64,000 nt of DNA from Gaoshiqia sp050178015 (lineage in GTDB: Bacteria > Bacteroidota > Bacteroidia > Bacteroidales > Prolixibacteraceae): the NCBI GenBank assembly GCA_050178015.1, contig JBFXGM010000002.1, forward strand, positions 134,800-198,799, given 5' to 3'. Shown here piece by piece: positions 27,223 through 37,635 of this stretch; within the stretch, counting starts at the first letter, position 1; each line of letters starts with the position of its first letter. Below the pieces are notes generated by a model, which saw nothing but the letters and a program-made list of their open reading frames with translations, did not search any database and had not been told where the DNA came from. The translations under genes were made by a program, and so were the position numbers.

Positions 27223-29085
27223 TCACTTCAGCAGCTTTTCAAATTGCTCCACCGGCATGATGGTCAACACGTGCTTTCCGGCGGGCGAAAAGTTGGGTGT
27301 TGAACAAGCAAACAATTGATCGATCAGTTGGTTTATTTCTTCCGGTTTCATCGCATAGCCATAAGGAATTGCCGAAGCACGTGCTAACGACGCCGCCACT
27401 TTTTCGCGGGCCTTTTCTTTTAAGTCCACGGCGGTGCTTTTCATATCCTCCAGCAAGCTTTCAATAATTTCGAGGGGCGACGAACTGTCGAGCATGCCGG
27501 GCGTTCCGTTAATGATGAAGCTGTTGGCGCCAAACTCGCGCACATCAAACCCCAGCGATTTCAGGTCATCGAGTACCGAGCGCAGCAATTCGGCATCAGC
27601 TGCATTCAACTCAAAGGTATGGGGGAAAAGCTGCTGCTGGCTGGCAATTTCGTGGCTGTCCAACACGGCCATAAAATTCTCAAAAAGAATGCGTTCGTGG
27701 GCCCTTTTCTGGTCAATCACCATCAAGCCCGATTTTACCGGGGTCAGGATATATTTATTTTTAAACTGAAAGCAGGTCTTTCCCGAAAATGCTTCCTCAT
27801 GTTTAATCTCAATGGTTTCTTCCTGCTTTTCTTCCGGGATGACGAGCGGTGTAACATCTTCCTTGTCGTCCTCAAAATCCCGGTAAAGCTTTTCCCAGTA
27901 TTTCACCTGTTCCTGTTTGGGTGAAGCGTACGAACTACCTGCGGAGAAATTTACCAAACTTCGTTTTTCAACTTCAAACGGGTTGTAGGTAGGATCGACC
28001 TGTATTTTCGGCGGAGCAATTCCTTCACGGCTCTTGGGAGCAATGGGAATATCAATGCTGCCTGCCTGATCAAAATCAATTGACGGCACGACATTAAACT
28101 TGCCCAGCGCTTCGCGCACCGAGGCCTGAATGATTTGCCAGATGGCCATTTCATTCTCAAACTTGATCTCGGTTTTCGTCGGGTGAATGTTGATGTCGAT
28201 GGATTCGGGATCAACATCGAAATACAGAAAATACGCAGGAAAACTTTCAGGCGGCAAAATCTTTTCGTAGGCTTGCATGATGGCCCGGTGAAAAAACGGG
28301 TGTTTCATAAAGCGATTGTTCACAAAAAAGAATTGCTCACCAAATGTTTTCCGGGCATATTTGGGTTGACCGATGTAGCCTTTTATCTTGACCAGCGATG
28401 TTTCCGTATCTACGGGAATAAGGCTTTGGCTGATATTTTTTCCGAAAATGGCGACAATGCGTTTGCGGATATTGTCACCCTTCCCTAATTCGTAAACAGA
28501 TTGCTGGTTGTGAATCAGCGACATGCCGATCTCTGCGTTGGCCAATGCAATACGCTGCACCTCGTTGATGATTTGTTTCAGCTCGGTTGAATTGGCCTTT
28601 AAAAATTTGCGCCTTGCCGGAACGTTGAAAAACAGGTTTTTCACCAAAAAATTGGTGCCCGCATTACAGCATTCGGCTTCTTGGGCCAACACTTTCGAAC
28701 CATTGATGTGGATGAAGGTTCCGATCTCCTGATCGTGTTGCCGGGTATGCAGTTCCACATCAGCAATAGCGGCAATGGAAGCCAGCGCCTCGCCTCGAAA
28801 GCCCATGGTGCGGATCGCGAACAAATCATTGGCCGATCGGATCTTCGAAGTCGCATGACGTTCAAAGGCCATGCGGGCATCAGTGTCCGACATGCCACAG
28901 CCATTGTCGCTGACCTGGATCAGCGTGCGTCCGGCATCTTTTATATTGATTGTGATTTGCGTTGCTCCTGCATCAATGGCGTTTTCAACCAGTTCCTTCA
29001 CCACAGAGGCAGGCCGTTGAATGACTTCACCCGCGGCAATCTGGTTGGCTACCGAATCAGGAAGCAGTTGAATGATATCTGGCAC
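27223..29085 (-). CDS. mutL: DNA mismatch repair protein MutL
   Basis: 620 residues. The GHL ATPase is intact: IAAGEVIQRPASVVKELVENAIDAGA, DNGCGM, RHATSKI, GFRGEALASI. The C-terminal dimerisation domain is also present, but the endonuclease motif usually DQHAxxExxxxE reads DQKRAHERILFE, so the metal-binding His is replaced by Lys, and the distal Cys-rich element reads ACSTPNFSPAG rather than CPHGRP. Loss of nicking activity is therefore likely. It lies 9 bases after a small membrane-protein gene on the same strand. Confidence 0.96.
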   Translation of the reverse strand: MPDIIQLLPDSVANQIAAGEVIQRPASVVKELVENAIDAGATQITINIKDAGRTLIQVSDNGCGMSDTDARMAFERHATSKIRSANDLFAIRTMGFRGEALASIAAIADVELHTRQHDQEIGTFIHINGSKVLAQEAECCNAGTNFLVKNLFFNVPARRKFLKANSTELKQIINEVQRIALANAEIGMSLIHNQQSVYELGKGDNIRKRIVAIFGKNISQSLIPVDTETSLVKIKGYIGQPKYARKTFGEQFFFVNNRFMKHPFFHRAIMQAYEKILPPESFPAYFLYFDVDPESIDINIHPTKTEIKFENEMAIWQIIQASVREALGKFNVVPSIDFDQAGSIDIPIAPKSREGIAPPKIQVDPTYNPFEVEKRSLVNFSAGSSYASPKQEQVKYWEKLYRDFEDDKEDVTPLVIPEEKQEETIEIKHEEAFSGKTCFQFKNKYILTPVKSGLMVIDQKRAHERILFENFMAVLDSHEIASQQQLFPHTFELNAADAELLRSVLDDLKSLGFDVREFGANSFIINGTPGMLDSSSPLEIIESLLEDMKSTAVDLKEKAREKVAASLARASAIPYGYAMKPEEINQLIDQLFACSTPNFSPAGKHVLTIMPVEQFEKLLK

Positions 29086-29094
29086 GGAATTGCG

Positions 29095-29391
29095 TTAAAA
29101 TTTTAAAATCAGGTAAACAGCCAAGCCCAAAATGATAATCAGGAAAATTAAACGGGTATTGGAACGTTTTCTGGCCTCTTCCGCTGTTTTGGACGAGCCC
29201 CCCATGGCCCGCCGGAACTGGCCGCGAATATTGGGCCGTCGATTGGGGTTCCATTCCTTTTTTTCGTGAATCCCCAATTCCCGTTTAATGCGGTCTTCCC
29301 GGTTCTCCATCTCTTCCTTTTCCGGATCGTAATAGCGGTAAGGAATATTGAAACGGTGGGACTTGGGCGTGTGGAAAAACTTTCCGATCAT
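29095..29391 (-). CDS. Small tail-anchored protein of unknown function
   Basis: 98 residues. The N-terminal 75 are highly charged (KEEMENREDRIKRELGIHEKKEWNPNRRPNIRGQFRRAMGG), and the C-terminus is a single membrane segment (LIFLIIILGLAVYLILKF), so the protein should be tail-anchored with its charged part in the cytoplasm. I recall similar small proteins before mutL in Bacteroidota but know no function. mutL begins 9 bases downstream. Confidence 0.7.
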   Translation of the reverse strand: MIGKFFHTPKSHRFNIPYRYYDPEKEEMENREDRIKRELGIHEKKEWNPNRRPNIRGQFRRAMGGSSKTAEEARKRSNTRLIFLIIILGLAVYLILKF

Positions 29392-29498
29392 GGCTACATT
29401 TGTTTATTGACCCACAAAAATACAAAAATCGAGCCACATAGCGAAATAAGCTTCCGGTAAAAACCGGCCTGCAACCCAGGAACCAGGCCAGCCTCAAT

Positions 29499-30296
29499 TT
29501 AATTGATTTTATGCCCGCATTTCTTGCAATACACAGCGTCGTCATCGTGCTGGTCGTACAGGCACTCGGGGCAAACCTGCGTATTATTGCTACGGGAGGT
29601 CCTTATCATTTCGGAGGTGACAATACCCGTTGGAACGGCAATAATGGCATAGCCCACAATCATCACCATACTGGCCAAAAACTGTCCGGTAGCGGTTTGC
29701 GGCGAAATATCGCCGTAGCCAACCGTGGTCATGGTTACAATGGCCCAGTAAATGCCTGTGGGAATACTTTTAAACCCATTTTCGGGACCTTCAATCAGAT
29801 ACATCAATGTTCCTACAATTAACACCATGTTGATGACGGAAAACAAGAATACGAAAATCTTTTCCCGGCTATTCCGTAAAGCTCTGGCCAGGTTTCGCCC
29901 GGCTAAGGTGTAGCGGTTCAATTTGAGGATACGGAACACCCGGAGCAAACGGATGGCGCGGATGACCATCAGACTGTGACTGCCAACAACAAACAAACTC
30001 AGGTAGGTGGGCAACACGGCCAACAAATCAATCATCCCGTAAAAGCTGAAAATATATTTCTGCGGTTTTCCCACAATCGACACACGCAAAATATATTCGA
30101 GGCTAAAAACACCGGTGATCACCCATTCCAAGACATTTAATACGTGCCGGTATTCTTTGCTGATTGCCGGTACGCTCTCCAGCATTACGAGAACAATACT
30201 GGCCAAAATAATCAGCAACAGACTGATATCAAATATCTTTCCACATCTTGAGTCCGCCTCAAAAATAACCTCATATAGTTTTTGCTTTGCCAACAT
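29499..30296 (-). CDS. Voltage-gated-type potassium channel with C-terminal zinc ribbon
   Basis: 265 residues with six membrane segments. S4 carries regularly spaced arginines (VIRAIRLLRVFRILK, Arg113-Arg122), the pore has the selectivity filter TVGYGD at 191-196, and S6 is ASMVMIVGYAIIAVPTGIV. After S6 a short linker ends in a four-cysteine zinc ribbon (Cys242-x2-Cys245, Cys257-x2-Cys260). The channel part is a standard Kv-like ion_trans protein; the zinc ribbon is a small cytoplasmic addition whose role is unknown. It is divergent from yifB. Confidence 0.93.
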   Translation of the reverse strand: MLAKQKLYEVIFEADSRCGKIFDISLLLIILASIVLVMLESVPAISKEYRHVLNVLEWVITGVFSLEYILRVSIVGKPQKYIFSFYGMIDLLAVLPTYLSLFVVGSHSLMVIRAIRLLRVFRILKLNRYTLAGRNLARALRNSREKIFVFLFSVINMVLIVGTLMYLIEGPENGFKSIPTGIYWAIVTMTTVGYGDISPQTATGQFLASMVMIVGYAIIAVPTGIVTSEMIRTSRSNNTQVCPECLYDQHDDDAVYCKKCGHKIN

Positions 30297-30416
30297 ACGA
30301 CCTACTTTTATTCAAAAATAGCGAAAAAACAAAGTAACAGGCTCCATTGCTTGCACGTTAACAATCGACGGTGTAAATTTATGTTTTGTTTAAAGTCAGA
30401 TAAAACCGTTTGCCCC

Positions 30417-31955
30417 ATGATGATCAAAACTTTCGCCTCCGCCGTGCATGGCATTGATGCCACCACCATCACCATTGAAACCGATGTATCGCAAGGGATC
30501 CGGTTCTTTTTAGTCGGGCTCCCCGACAGCGCGGTGAAGGAAAGCCAGCAGCGCATTGAGTCGGCGCTCCGGCTGAACGGCTTTAAATGGCCGCGGCAAA
30601 AAATCATCATCAACATGGCTCCCGCCGATCTGCGGAAGGAAGGTTCTGCCTACGATTTGCCGTTGGCTGTTGCCGTGCTGGCCGCCTCGGAACAGATTTC
30701 CGCTGAAAAACTGGAGAAGTATGTCTTAATGGGCGAACTCTCGCTCGACGGCACTCTGCAACCCATAAGAGGCGCTCTGCCCATCGCGATTAAAGCACGG
30801 GAAGAGGGTTTTGAAGGATTTATCCTGCCCAAACAAAATGCCCGCGAAGCCGCTGTGGTTGACAAACTGAAGGTTTACGGGGTGGAAAATATCAAAGAAG
30901 TGGTCGGTTTCTTTAACGACCAAACAGAACTGGAACCAACCCTGGTGAATACCCGCGAGGAATTTTACAAAAAGCTAAACAGTACCGACGTTGATTTTTC
31001 GGATGTGAAGGGGCAGGAAAATGTAAAGCGGGCGCTTGAAATTGCAGCGGCCGGCGGCCACAATTTGATAATGATTGGTCCGCCAGGGGCCGGCAAAACC
31101 ATGCTTGCAAAACGAATTCCTACTATCTTGCCGCCATTCACCCTGCACGAAGCATTGGAAACCACCAAAATTCATTCAGTAGTGGGCAAAATCGACAAAG
31201 ACACTTCGCTAATGACCGAACGGCCTTTCCGGGCGCCGCATCATACAATTTCTGACGTAGCCCTGGTTGGTGGCGGAACGTATCCGCAACCCGGTGAGAT
31301 TTCCCTGGCCCACAACGGCGTACTTTTTTTAGATGAACTGCCCGAATTTAAACGAACGGTTTTAGAAGTGATGCGCCAACCGCTGGAAGACCGGAAGATC
31401 ACCATTTCGCGGGCCAAGTTTTCGGTGGAATACCCGGCCAGCATGATGTTGGTGGCCTCCATGAACCCGTGCCCCTGCGGGTATTACAACCACCCAACCA
31501 AGGAGTGTGTTTGCGCCCCGGGCATGGTCCCAAAATACTTGAATAAGATCTCAGGCCCGCTGCTCGACCGGATTGACATTCACCTGGAAGTAGTACCGGT
31601 GCCTTTCAAAAAATTATCGGAATTGAGTGAAACAGAAAACAGCCATGCCATCCGCGAACGGGTCATCAAGGCCCGTGAAATCCAGTCGAAACGGTACCAC
31701 AAAACCGAAGGAGTATTTTGCAATGCCCAAATGTCGTCCCGGCAAATACGCGAATTTGTACAACTGGATCCGGCCAGCAATACCTTATTGAAAAATGCCA
31801 TGGAAAAACTGGGGCTCTCGGCACGCGCTTACGACCGCATTTTGCGTGTTGCCCGCACCATTGCCGACCTCGAAGGATCGGAGCCGGTTGAAAGCAATCA
31901 TATTTCCGAGGCCATCCAGTACCGGAGCCTGGACCGGGAAAGCTGGGGCACCTGA
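30417..31955 (+). CDS. comM: YifB/ComM-family Mg-chelatase-like AAA ATPase
   Basis: About 512 residues. The N-terminal ChlI-like domain (MIKTFASAVHGIDATTITIETDVSQGIRFFLVGLPDSAVKES) is diagnostic. The AAA core has Walker A GPPGAGKT, Walker B LFLDELPEF, and the C-terminal Mg-chelatase domain begins near ISGPLLDRIDIHLEV. In Gram-negative bacteria ComM is a branch-migration helicase that extends recombination heteroduplexes in natural transformation. The start is the ATG at 30417 or the next codon at 30420; a longer frame from 30282 overlaps the divergent channel gene and is unlikely. Confidence 0.94.
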   Translation: MMIKTFASAVHGIDATTITIETDVSQGIRFFLVGLPDSAVKESQQRIESALRLNGFKWPRQKIIINMAPADLRKEGSAYDLPLAVAVLAASEQISAEKLEKYVLMGELSLDGTLQPIRGALPIAIKAREEGFEGFILPKQNAREAAVVDKLKVYGVENIKEVVGFFNDQTELEPTLVNTREEFYKKLNSTDVDFSDVKGQENVKRALEIAAAGGHNLIMIGPPGAGKTMLAKRIPTILPPFTLHEALETTKIHSVVGKIDKDTSLMTERPFRAPHHTISDVALVGGGTYPQPGEISLAHNGVLFLDELPEFKRTVLEVMRQPLEDRKITISRAKFSVEYPASMMLVASMNPCPCGYYNHPTKECVCAPGMVPKYLNKISGPLLDRIDIHLEVVPVPFKKLSELSETENSHAIRERVIKAREIQSKRYHKTEGVFCNAQMSSRQIREFVQLDPASNTLLKNAMEKLGLSARAYDRILRVARTIADLEGSEPVESNHISEAIQYRSLDRESWGT

Positions 31956-32059
31956 ACAGTTCACGCACGCATCATCCAATCATTTGCAACTACCATAAAA
32001 CATTGCACCCTGGCATTCTGCCAGCACAAAAGTTCAATCCACGTTATAACCGGTTCATT

Positions 32060-35000
32060 ATGAAACTAGCAGTTCGTCTGGCTGTTATTCTGATTACAGC
32101 CCTTCACTTTCTTCCTTCCTGCGGAGATAAAAAGCCCAAACAAACAATCGAAGTTGACAACGGGTTTACCCAGTTTGTCAGCAGTTATACCAGTGGGGTA
32201 ATTTCATGCAAAGCGCCCATTTTGATTACATTCAGCCAGGAGCCTCAAAACCCGGGGCAACCGGGGACGGATGCACCGGCAGGATTGATCTCACTGTCGC
32301 CATCCGTGAAAGGAAAAATACAATGGATTGATAACCGCACCCTCGCCTTTTTGCCCTCCGAACGGATGAAATCGGATGCAGCTTACACGGTGACGGTAGC
32401 TTTGGGCAAAATCCTCGATGTACCTTCCCGGTTCAATACCCTGCAATTCCAGGTGAAAACCATTCGCCAATCCTTTAGCGTGAACAACCTGGCCATCCGG
32501 GCTCACGACAACGAAAACCTGAAATTGCAGTTTTTGTCGGGCCAGGTTTACACGGCCGATTTTGCTGACGAAAAACAGGTAGAAGCGTTGATCCGGGTAT
32601 TGAAAAACAATCAAACGTTGCCCTTGAAATGGACACATGATACGGACGGCAAAAACCACATCTTCCGGGCAGATAGTTTAGTAAGAACGGGTGAATCGCA
32701 GAAATTGAGCGTAAAATGGGATGGAGGGGCAATCGGCGATGCTAAAAAGGGCACGGAAGAAATAGAACTTCCGGCACTGGATGTTTTTAAGGTAGTTGAT
32801 GTCCGGGTATTCCAGCAACCCGAGCAATATTTACTGATCCGTTTTTCCGATCCGTTGCTGGCCAATCAAAATTTGGAGGGCTTGGTTTCGATCGACAAAA
32901 TCGACCAATTGCGCTACCTGGTTGAAAACAATGAACTGAAAATATACGTGCCCTCCCGGTTGGCCGGCGAGCACGATGTCTATATTTCGTCCGGGATACG
33001 AAATGCGCTCAATTTCAAACTAAAAGAACCAACCACGCTGCAAGTGCGCTTCGAGGACCTGAAGCCTGCTGTCCGCCTGGTTGGGAAAGGCAGCATTGTT
33101 CCCTCGTCAAACGAACTTATTCTCCCCTTTGAGGCGGTAAACCTGAATGCGGTCGATCTGCGCATCATCAAAATATTCACCAATAACATTCACCAGTTCT
33201 TTCAGCAGAACAACTATCCGGATAACTCAAACATCAAACAGGTGGGGCGGTTGGTTTTTCAGAAGAAGGTTGACCTGAATGTGGCCTCATTTTCTCAACT
33301 TAAAAACTGGAATACCTACACGTTAGATATTGCCAAACTGGTAAAAATAGAGCCAGGCGCCATTTACCGGGTTCAGTTGCGTTTCAGGAAAGATTATTCA
33401 CTTTACGGTTTGGAAAAAATGCCCCCGGCTCCCCAAACTTCACCAATCGATCTGTTGGAAACGGCACAAAAGTATGAAGACGAAATGGATGAATGGAACC
33501 ATCCGGGTTGGTATTCAGACTACTACTATCCGGACGATTACGAATGGGAGGAGCGCGAGAACCCGGATGAAGCATCTTATTACAATTCGGGACGATTTGT
33601 TGCCCGAAACCTGTTTGCAACCAACCTGGGCATCATTACCAAAGGCGGCAGTAACCAACAACTAAATTTTGCTGTCACCAACCTGAAAACCACTGCCCCC
33701 GAAGCTGGTGTCAACCTGAAAATTTACAGCTTCCAGAAACAATTGATGGAAACCGTGGTCACCGGAGCGGATGGGCTGGCCAAAGTGCAGCTGAAACACA
33801 AACCTTTCCTGCTCGTTGCCGAAAAAGACGGACAACTGGCTTACCTGCGCCTGGATGACGGGTCGTCCCTGTCGCTCAGTAATTTTGATGTGTCGGGCGA
33901 AGTGGTTCAAAAGGGCATCAAAGGTTACATTTACGGCGAACGCGGCGTGTGGCGTCCCGGTGACAAAATCTTCCTCACCTTCCTGTTGGAAGACAAGCAA
34001 AACAACCTGCCCGACAATCACCCGGTGATTTTTGAACTGATCAATCCCAAAGGGCAAACCGTCAGCCGACAGGTAAAAACCGCCGGGATGAATGGCTTTT
34101 ACTGCTTCACGTCCGAAACCAATCCCGAAGCGCCAACCGGGAATTGGAATGCCCGGCTTAAAGTAGGCGGGCAGACCTTCTCCAAACGCATCAAGGTGGA
34201 AACCGTAAAACCCAACCGCCTGAAAATCGACTTGAAGTTTGAAGCCGACCCGCTTTCAATTTACCAAGGGTATGCCAAAGGAACGCTGAAAACTGCCTGG
34301 CTCCACGGCGGCACGGCCAAAAACCTGAAAGCACAGGTTTCGCTCAGCTTTTCAAAAACAAAAACAACCTTCGCCGGATTGTTCAATTACATTTTTGACG
34401 ACCCGGCCAAAGAATTTTATGCAGAAGAGCAGGAGGTTTTCAGCGGGAAAGTGAATGAGCAGGGAATTGCCACTGTTAATCTCAAACTACCTCAAATAAC
34501 TTCGGCACCTGGTATGTTGAATGCCCATTTTAGTACGCGGGTTTATGAAGAAACGGGCGGTTTCAGCATCGATGTGCAAACTGTTCCGTACGCACCCTAC
34601 TCATCTTTTGTGGGTGTTAAGCTACCGGCCTCCGATTCAAACTGGTACAAAACCGATACATCGTATCCGCTCGATATTGTCACCGTTGACTACAAAGGCC
34701 ATAAGGTTGACCGTAAAGAGTTGGAAGTGACCGTTTACAAAGTGGATTGGCACTGGTGGTGGGATGCCGGCGAAGATAACCTGGCCCGCTATGTGAACAA
34801 CTCTTACAAAAAGCCAGTCATGCGCAAAATGGTGAATACCGTGAACGGTGAAGCCAGCATTCCGCTTCAACTTAACTATACCGACTGGAATGACAACGGA
34901 CGCTACCTCATCCATGTGAAAGACCGGGAAAGCGGGCATAGCACCGGGATCACAGCCTATTTTTCGAAGTGGGGCCACTGGGCTGCGGAGGGGATGCAGG

Positions 35001-37633
35001 GTGCAGCCACCATGCTATCCTTCAAAACGGATAAAGAAAAATACCATACCGGCGAAAAAGTGACGGTCACCATCCCGTCGGGCAAAAACGGGAAAGCGCT
35101 GGTGAGCATCGAAAACGGCTCGGAGGTACTGGATTTGTTCTGGGTGGAAACAACCGAGAAAAACACGGTTTTCAGTTTCGGCACAAAACCCGAAATGGCC
35201 CCGAATATTTTTGTGCACATCTCGCTGATCCAGCCGCATGCCCAAACTGAAAACGATGCGCCCATCCGGTTGTACGGAGTCATTCCCGTGCTGATTGAAG
35301 ATCCAAACACACATCTGACGCCGGTCATTTCAATGCCCGATGAACTGGCGCCTGAAAAAGAATATGAAGTGAAAGTATCGGAGAAGAACGGCAGAAAAAT
35401 GACCTATACGCTGGCAGTGGTCGATGAAGGCTTGCTGGACCTGACCCGTTTCCAAACACCCGACCCCTGGCCTGCATTTTATGCCCGCGAAGCGCTGGGC
35501 GTGAAAACCTGGGATTTCTACGACGATGTGATTGGCGCTTACGGCGCCCGACTGGAACGGGCTTTTGCCGTTGGTGGAGACGAAAACCTGGCCGCTGCAA
35601 AACGCAAAAAAGTAAACCGTTTCAAACCGGTTATTTCATTTATCGGCCCGTTCACCCTGGAGAAAGGGAAAACCAGCAAACACAACCTGCAAATGCCAAA
35701 TTACGTGGGCGCGGTGCGGGTGATGGTGGTTTCAGGCAACAACGGCGCATATGGGAATGCGGAAAAATCGGTAAAAGTGTTGAAGCCATTGATGCTGCTG
35801 GCCACCTTGCCGCGCGTGCTTGGCCCGGGTGAAGAAGTGAAACTTCCGGTAAATGTTTTTGCCATGAAGCCCGAGGTGAAAAATGTGAAAATCAGCATTC
35901 AAACCAACGAACTGTTAACACCCCTCGGCGGAAGTTCGCGGCAAGTTCAGTTTACCGAAGTCGGCGACCAGCTGGCCGGGTTCGACCTGAAAGTGGCAGA
36001 GAAAACCGGCATTGGCAAAGTGACGGTAAAAGCAGAAAGCGGCAGCCACAAAGCCAGTTACGACATTGAAATTGAAATCCGGCCTTCCAATCCACGGGTC
36101 GTCAATATGCTGGAAACCATCATTCAGCCCGGGCAAAAATGGGAAACAGCGGTGCTAGCCCCGGGCATGGAAGGCACCAATACCGCCCGGCTCGAACTGT
36201 CGGGCATCCCGCCGATCGACCTGGGCCGCCGCCTCCATTACCTGATCCACTATCCACATGGCTGCATCGAGCAGGTCACCTCCGGGGCTTTCCCGCAACT
36301 AATGCTCAACCGCCTCACAGAAATTTCAGCCGGACAAAAACAAGAAACCGAAAGCAACATCCGGGCAGCTCTCAATCTGTTCAACCGTTTTCTGTTAAAT
36401 GACGGAAGTTTTGCTTACTGGCCCGGCTCGCAGCATTCGTCCTTGTGGGGGACCAATTATGCCGGCCATTTTATGCTGAAGGCCGAAGAAGCAGGTTATA
36501 CGCTTCCGTATGGTTTGAAAGAAAAATGGCTGAACTACCAGAAAAACGCAGCCCGGAATTGGCAGATGACGAACGAATACGAACGCTCGCCGCTTATTCA
36601 GGCATACCGGCTATATACGCTGGCGCTGGCCCAATCGCCCGATTTTGGCGCCATGAACCGTCTGCGCGAAGAAAAAGAGCTGGACCAATTGTCGCAGTGG
36701 CGACTGGCAGCAGCCTATGCGGTAGCTGGCCAGCCGGAGGTGGCCGAAAAGATGATCAGCAAGCTTAGTAAAACCATCAAGCCATATTGCGAACTTTCAA
36801 ACACCTATGGTTCTGACACACGCGATCGGGCAATGATCCTGGAAACGCTGGCCCTGTTGAAAAGGCAAACGGAGGCATTCCCGCTGCTGACAGAGCTTTC
36901 GGCCCAACTGTCGTCGGATGAGTGGATGAGTACGCAAACGACGGCTTACGCGCTGGTGGCCATTGCAGAATTTGCCGGTGACGGCAAGCCGGACCAAACC
37001 CCACTGAACGCGAAAGTTTCTTTCAACAAATCAACGGCTGAAACAATTTCCGCAAACAAACCGGTTTGGCAAGGCATGGTGGCGTTGAAAAATAATAAGA
37101 CCGCCCAGGTGCAGGTCGAAAACCAAACCGGCAAGGTGATGTATGCCCGCGTAATGAGCGAGGGGATTCCGGTTACCGGCGATACCACTTCAACCCAAAG
37201 CAACCTGTTTATGGAACTGCGTTACACCGACATGCAAGGCCAAAAAATTGACCCGTCCAGGTTGGCGCAGGGAACCGACTTCGTGGCAGAAATCAGCGTT
37301 CAAAATCCCGGACAACGCGGAATCTACACGGAAATGGCGCTGACCGCTATTTTCCCGTCGGGCTGGGAGATTATCAACACCCGGCTGAATGATGTGGACA
37401 GCCCGCTGAAAAGCGATGCCTTCGACTATCAGGACATCCGCGACGACCGGGTGCTGACTTATTTCAGCTTGAACCCGCATGAGATAAAAACGTTCCGGAT
37501 CTTGCTGAATGCGGCCTACGAAGGTAAATTTTACCTGCCGTCCGTTCAGTGCGAAGCCATGTACGATAACCGCATCAACTCGCGCAAACCGGGCAATTGG
37601 GTGGAAGTGGTGAAATATGACACATATAAATAA
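32060..37633 (+). CDS. Bacterial alpha-2-macroglobulin lipoprotein with thioester
   Basis: A 1857-residue periplasmic protease trap. The ATG at 32060 opens a lipoprotein signal (LAVILITALHFLPSCGDKK, lipobox Cys about 21). Then come macroglobulin-like beta domains, MG2 (DVSGEVVQKGIKGYIYGERGVWRPGDKIFLT), the A2M/bait region, and the thioester motif GCIEQ with Cys1402 and Gln1405 in the alpha-helical TED domain. E. coli YfhM is about 1650 residues. In many bacteria the gene pairs with pbpC, as if the trap protects a periplasm breached during wall repair; here pbpC follows after an inserted repeat-GxxExxY segment. The last codons (DTYK, stop) coincide with the first copy of an 18-base direct repeat. 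Confidence 0.95.
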   Translation: MKLAVRLAVILITALHFLPSCGDKKPKQTIEVDNGFTQFVSSYTSGVISCKAPILITFSQEPQNPGQPGTDAPAGLISLSPSVKGKIQWIDNRTLAFLPSERMKSDAAYTVTVALGKILDVPSRFNTLQFQVKTIRQSFSVNNLAIRAHDNENLKLQFLSGQVYTADFADEKQVEALIRVLKNNQTLPLKWTHDTDGKNHIFRADSLVRTGESQKLSVKWDGGAIGDAKKGTEEIELPALDVFKVVDVRVFQQPEQYLLIRFSDPLLANQNLEGLVSIDKIDQLRYLVENNELKIYVPSRLAGEHDVYISSGIRNALNFKLKEPTTLQVRFEDLKPAVRLVGKGSIVPSSNELILPFEAVNLNAVDLRIIKIFTNNIHQFFQQNNYPDNSNIKQVGRLVFQKKVDLNVASFSQLKNWNTYTLDIAKLVKIEPGAIYRVQLRFRKDYSLYGLEKMPPAPQTSPIDLLETAQKYEDEMDEWNHPGWYSDYYYPDDYEWEERENPDEASYYNSGRFVARNLFATNLGIITKGGSNQQLNFAVTNLKTTAPEAGVNLKIYSFQKQLMETVVTGADGLAKVQLKHKPFLLVAEKDGQLAYLRLDDGSSLSLSNFDVSGEVVQKGIKGYIYGERGVWRPGDKIFLTFLLEDKQNNLPDNHPVIFELINPKGQTVSRQVKTAGMNGFYCFTSETNPEAPTGNWNARLKVGGQTFSKRIKVETVKPNRLKIDLKFEADPLSIYQGYAKGTLKTAWLHGGTAKNLKAQVSLSFSKTKTTFAGLFNYIFDDPAKEFYAEEQEVFSGKVNEQGIATVNLKLPQITSAPGMLNAHFSTRVYEETGGFSIDVQTVPYAPYSSFVGVKLPASDSNWYKTDTSYPLDIVTVDYKGHKVDRKELEVTVYKVDWHWWWDAGEDNLARYVNNSYKKPVMRKMVNTVNGEASIPLQLNYTDWNDNGRYLIHVKDRESGHSTGITAYFSKWGHWAAEGMQGAATMLSFKTDKEKYHTGEKVTVTIPSGKNGKALVSIENGSEVLDLFWVETTEKNTVFSFGTKPEMAPNIFVHISLIQPHAQTENDAPIRLYGVIPVLIEDPNTHLTPVISMPDELAPEKEYEVKVSEKNGRKMTYTLAVVDEGLLDLTRFQTPDPWPAFYAREALGVKTWDFYDDVIGAYGARLERAFAVGGDENLAAAKRKKVNRFKPVISFIGPFTLEKGKTSKHNLQMPNYVGAVRVMVVSGNNGAYGNAEKSVKVLKPLMLLATLPRVLGPGEEVKLPVNVFAMKPEVKNVKISIQTNELLTPLGGSSRQVQFTEVGDQLAGFDLKVAEKTGIGKVTVKAESGSHKASYDIEIEIRPSNPRVVNMLETIIQPGQKWETAVLAPGMEGTNTARLELSGIPPIDLGRRLHYLIHYPHGCIEQVTSGAFPQLMLNRLTEISAGQKQETESNIRAALNLFNRFLLNDGSFAYWPGSQHSSLWGTNYAGHFMLKAEEAGYTLPYGLKEKWLNYQKNAARNWQMTNEYERSPLIQAYRLYTLALAQSPDFGAMNRLREEKELDQLSQWRLAAAYAVAGQPEVAEKMISKLSKTIKPYCELSNTYGSDTRDRAMILETLALLKRQTEAFPLLTELSAQLSSDEWMSTQTTAYALVAIAEFAGDGKPDQTPLNAKVSFNKSTAETISANKPVWQGMVALKNNKTAQVQVENQTGKVMYARVMSEGIPVTGDTTSTQSNLFMELRYTDMQGQKIDPSRLAQGTDFVAEISVQNPGQRGIYTEMALTAIFPSGWEIINTRLNDVDSPLKSDAFDYQDIRDDRVLTYFSLNPHEIKTFRILLNAAYEGKFYLPSVQCEAMYDNRINSRKPGNWVEVVKYDTYK

Positions 37634-37635
37634 AT
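37618..37635 (+). repeat. 18-base direct repeat, copy 1
   Basis: TGACACATATAAATAAAT at 37618-37635 recurs exactly at 37816-37833. Copy 1 contains the stop codon of the alpha-2-macroglobulin gene. The two copies bracket the first hairpin repeat and its degenerate companion, as a target-site or template-slip duplication would. Confidence 0.9.
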
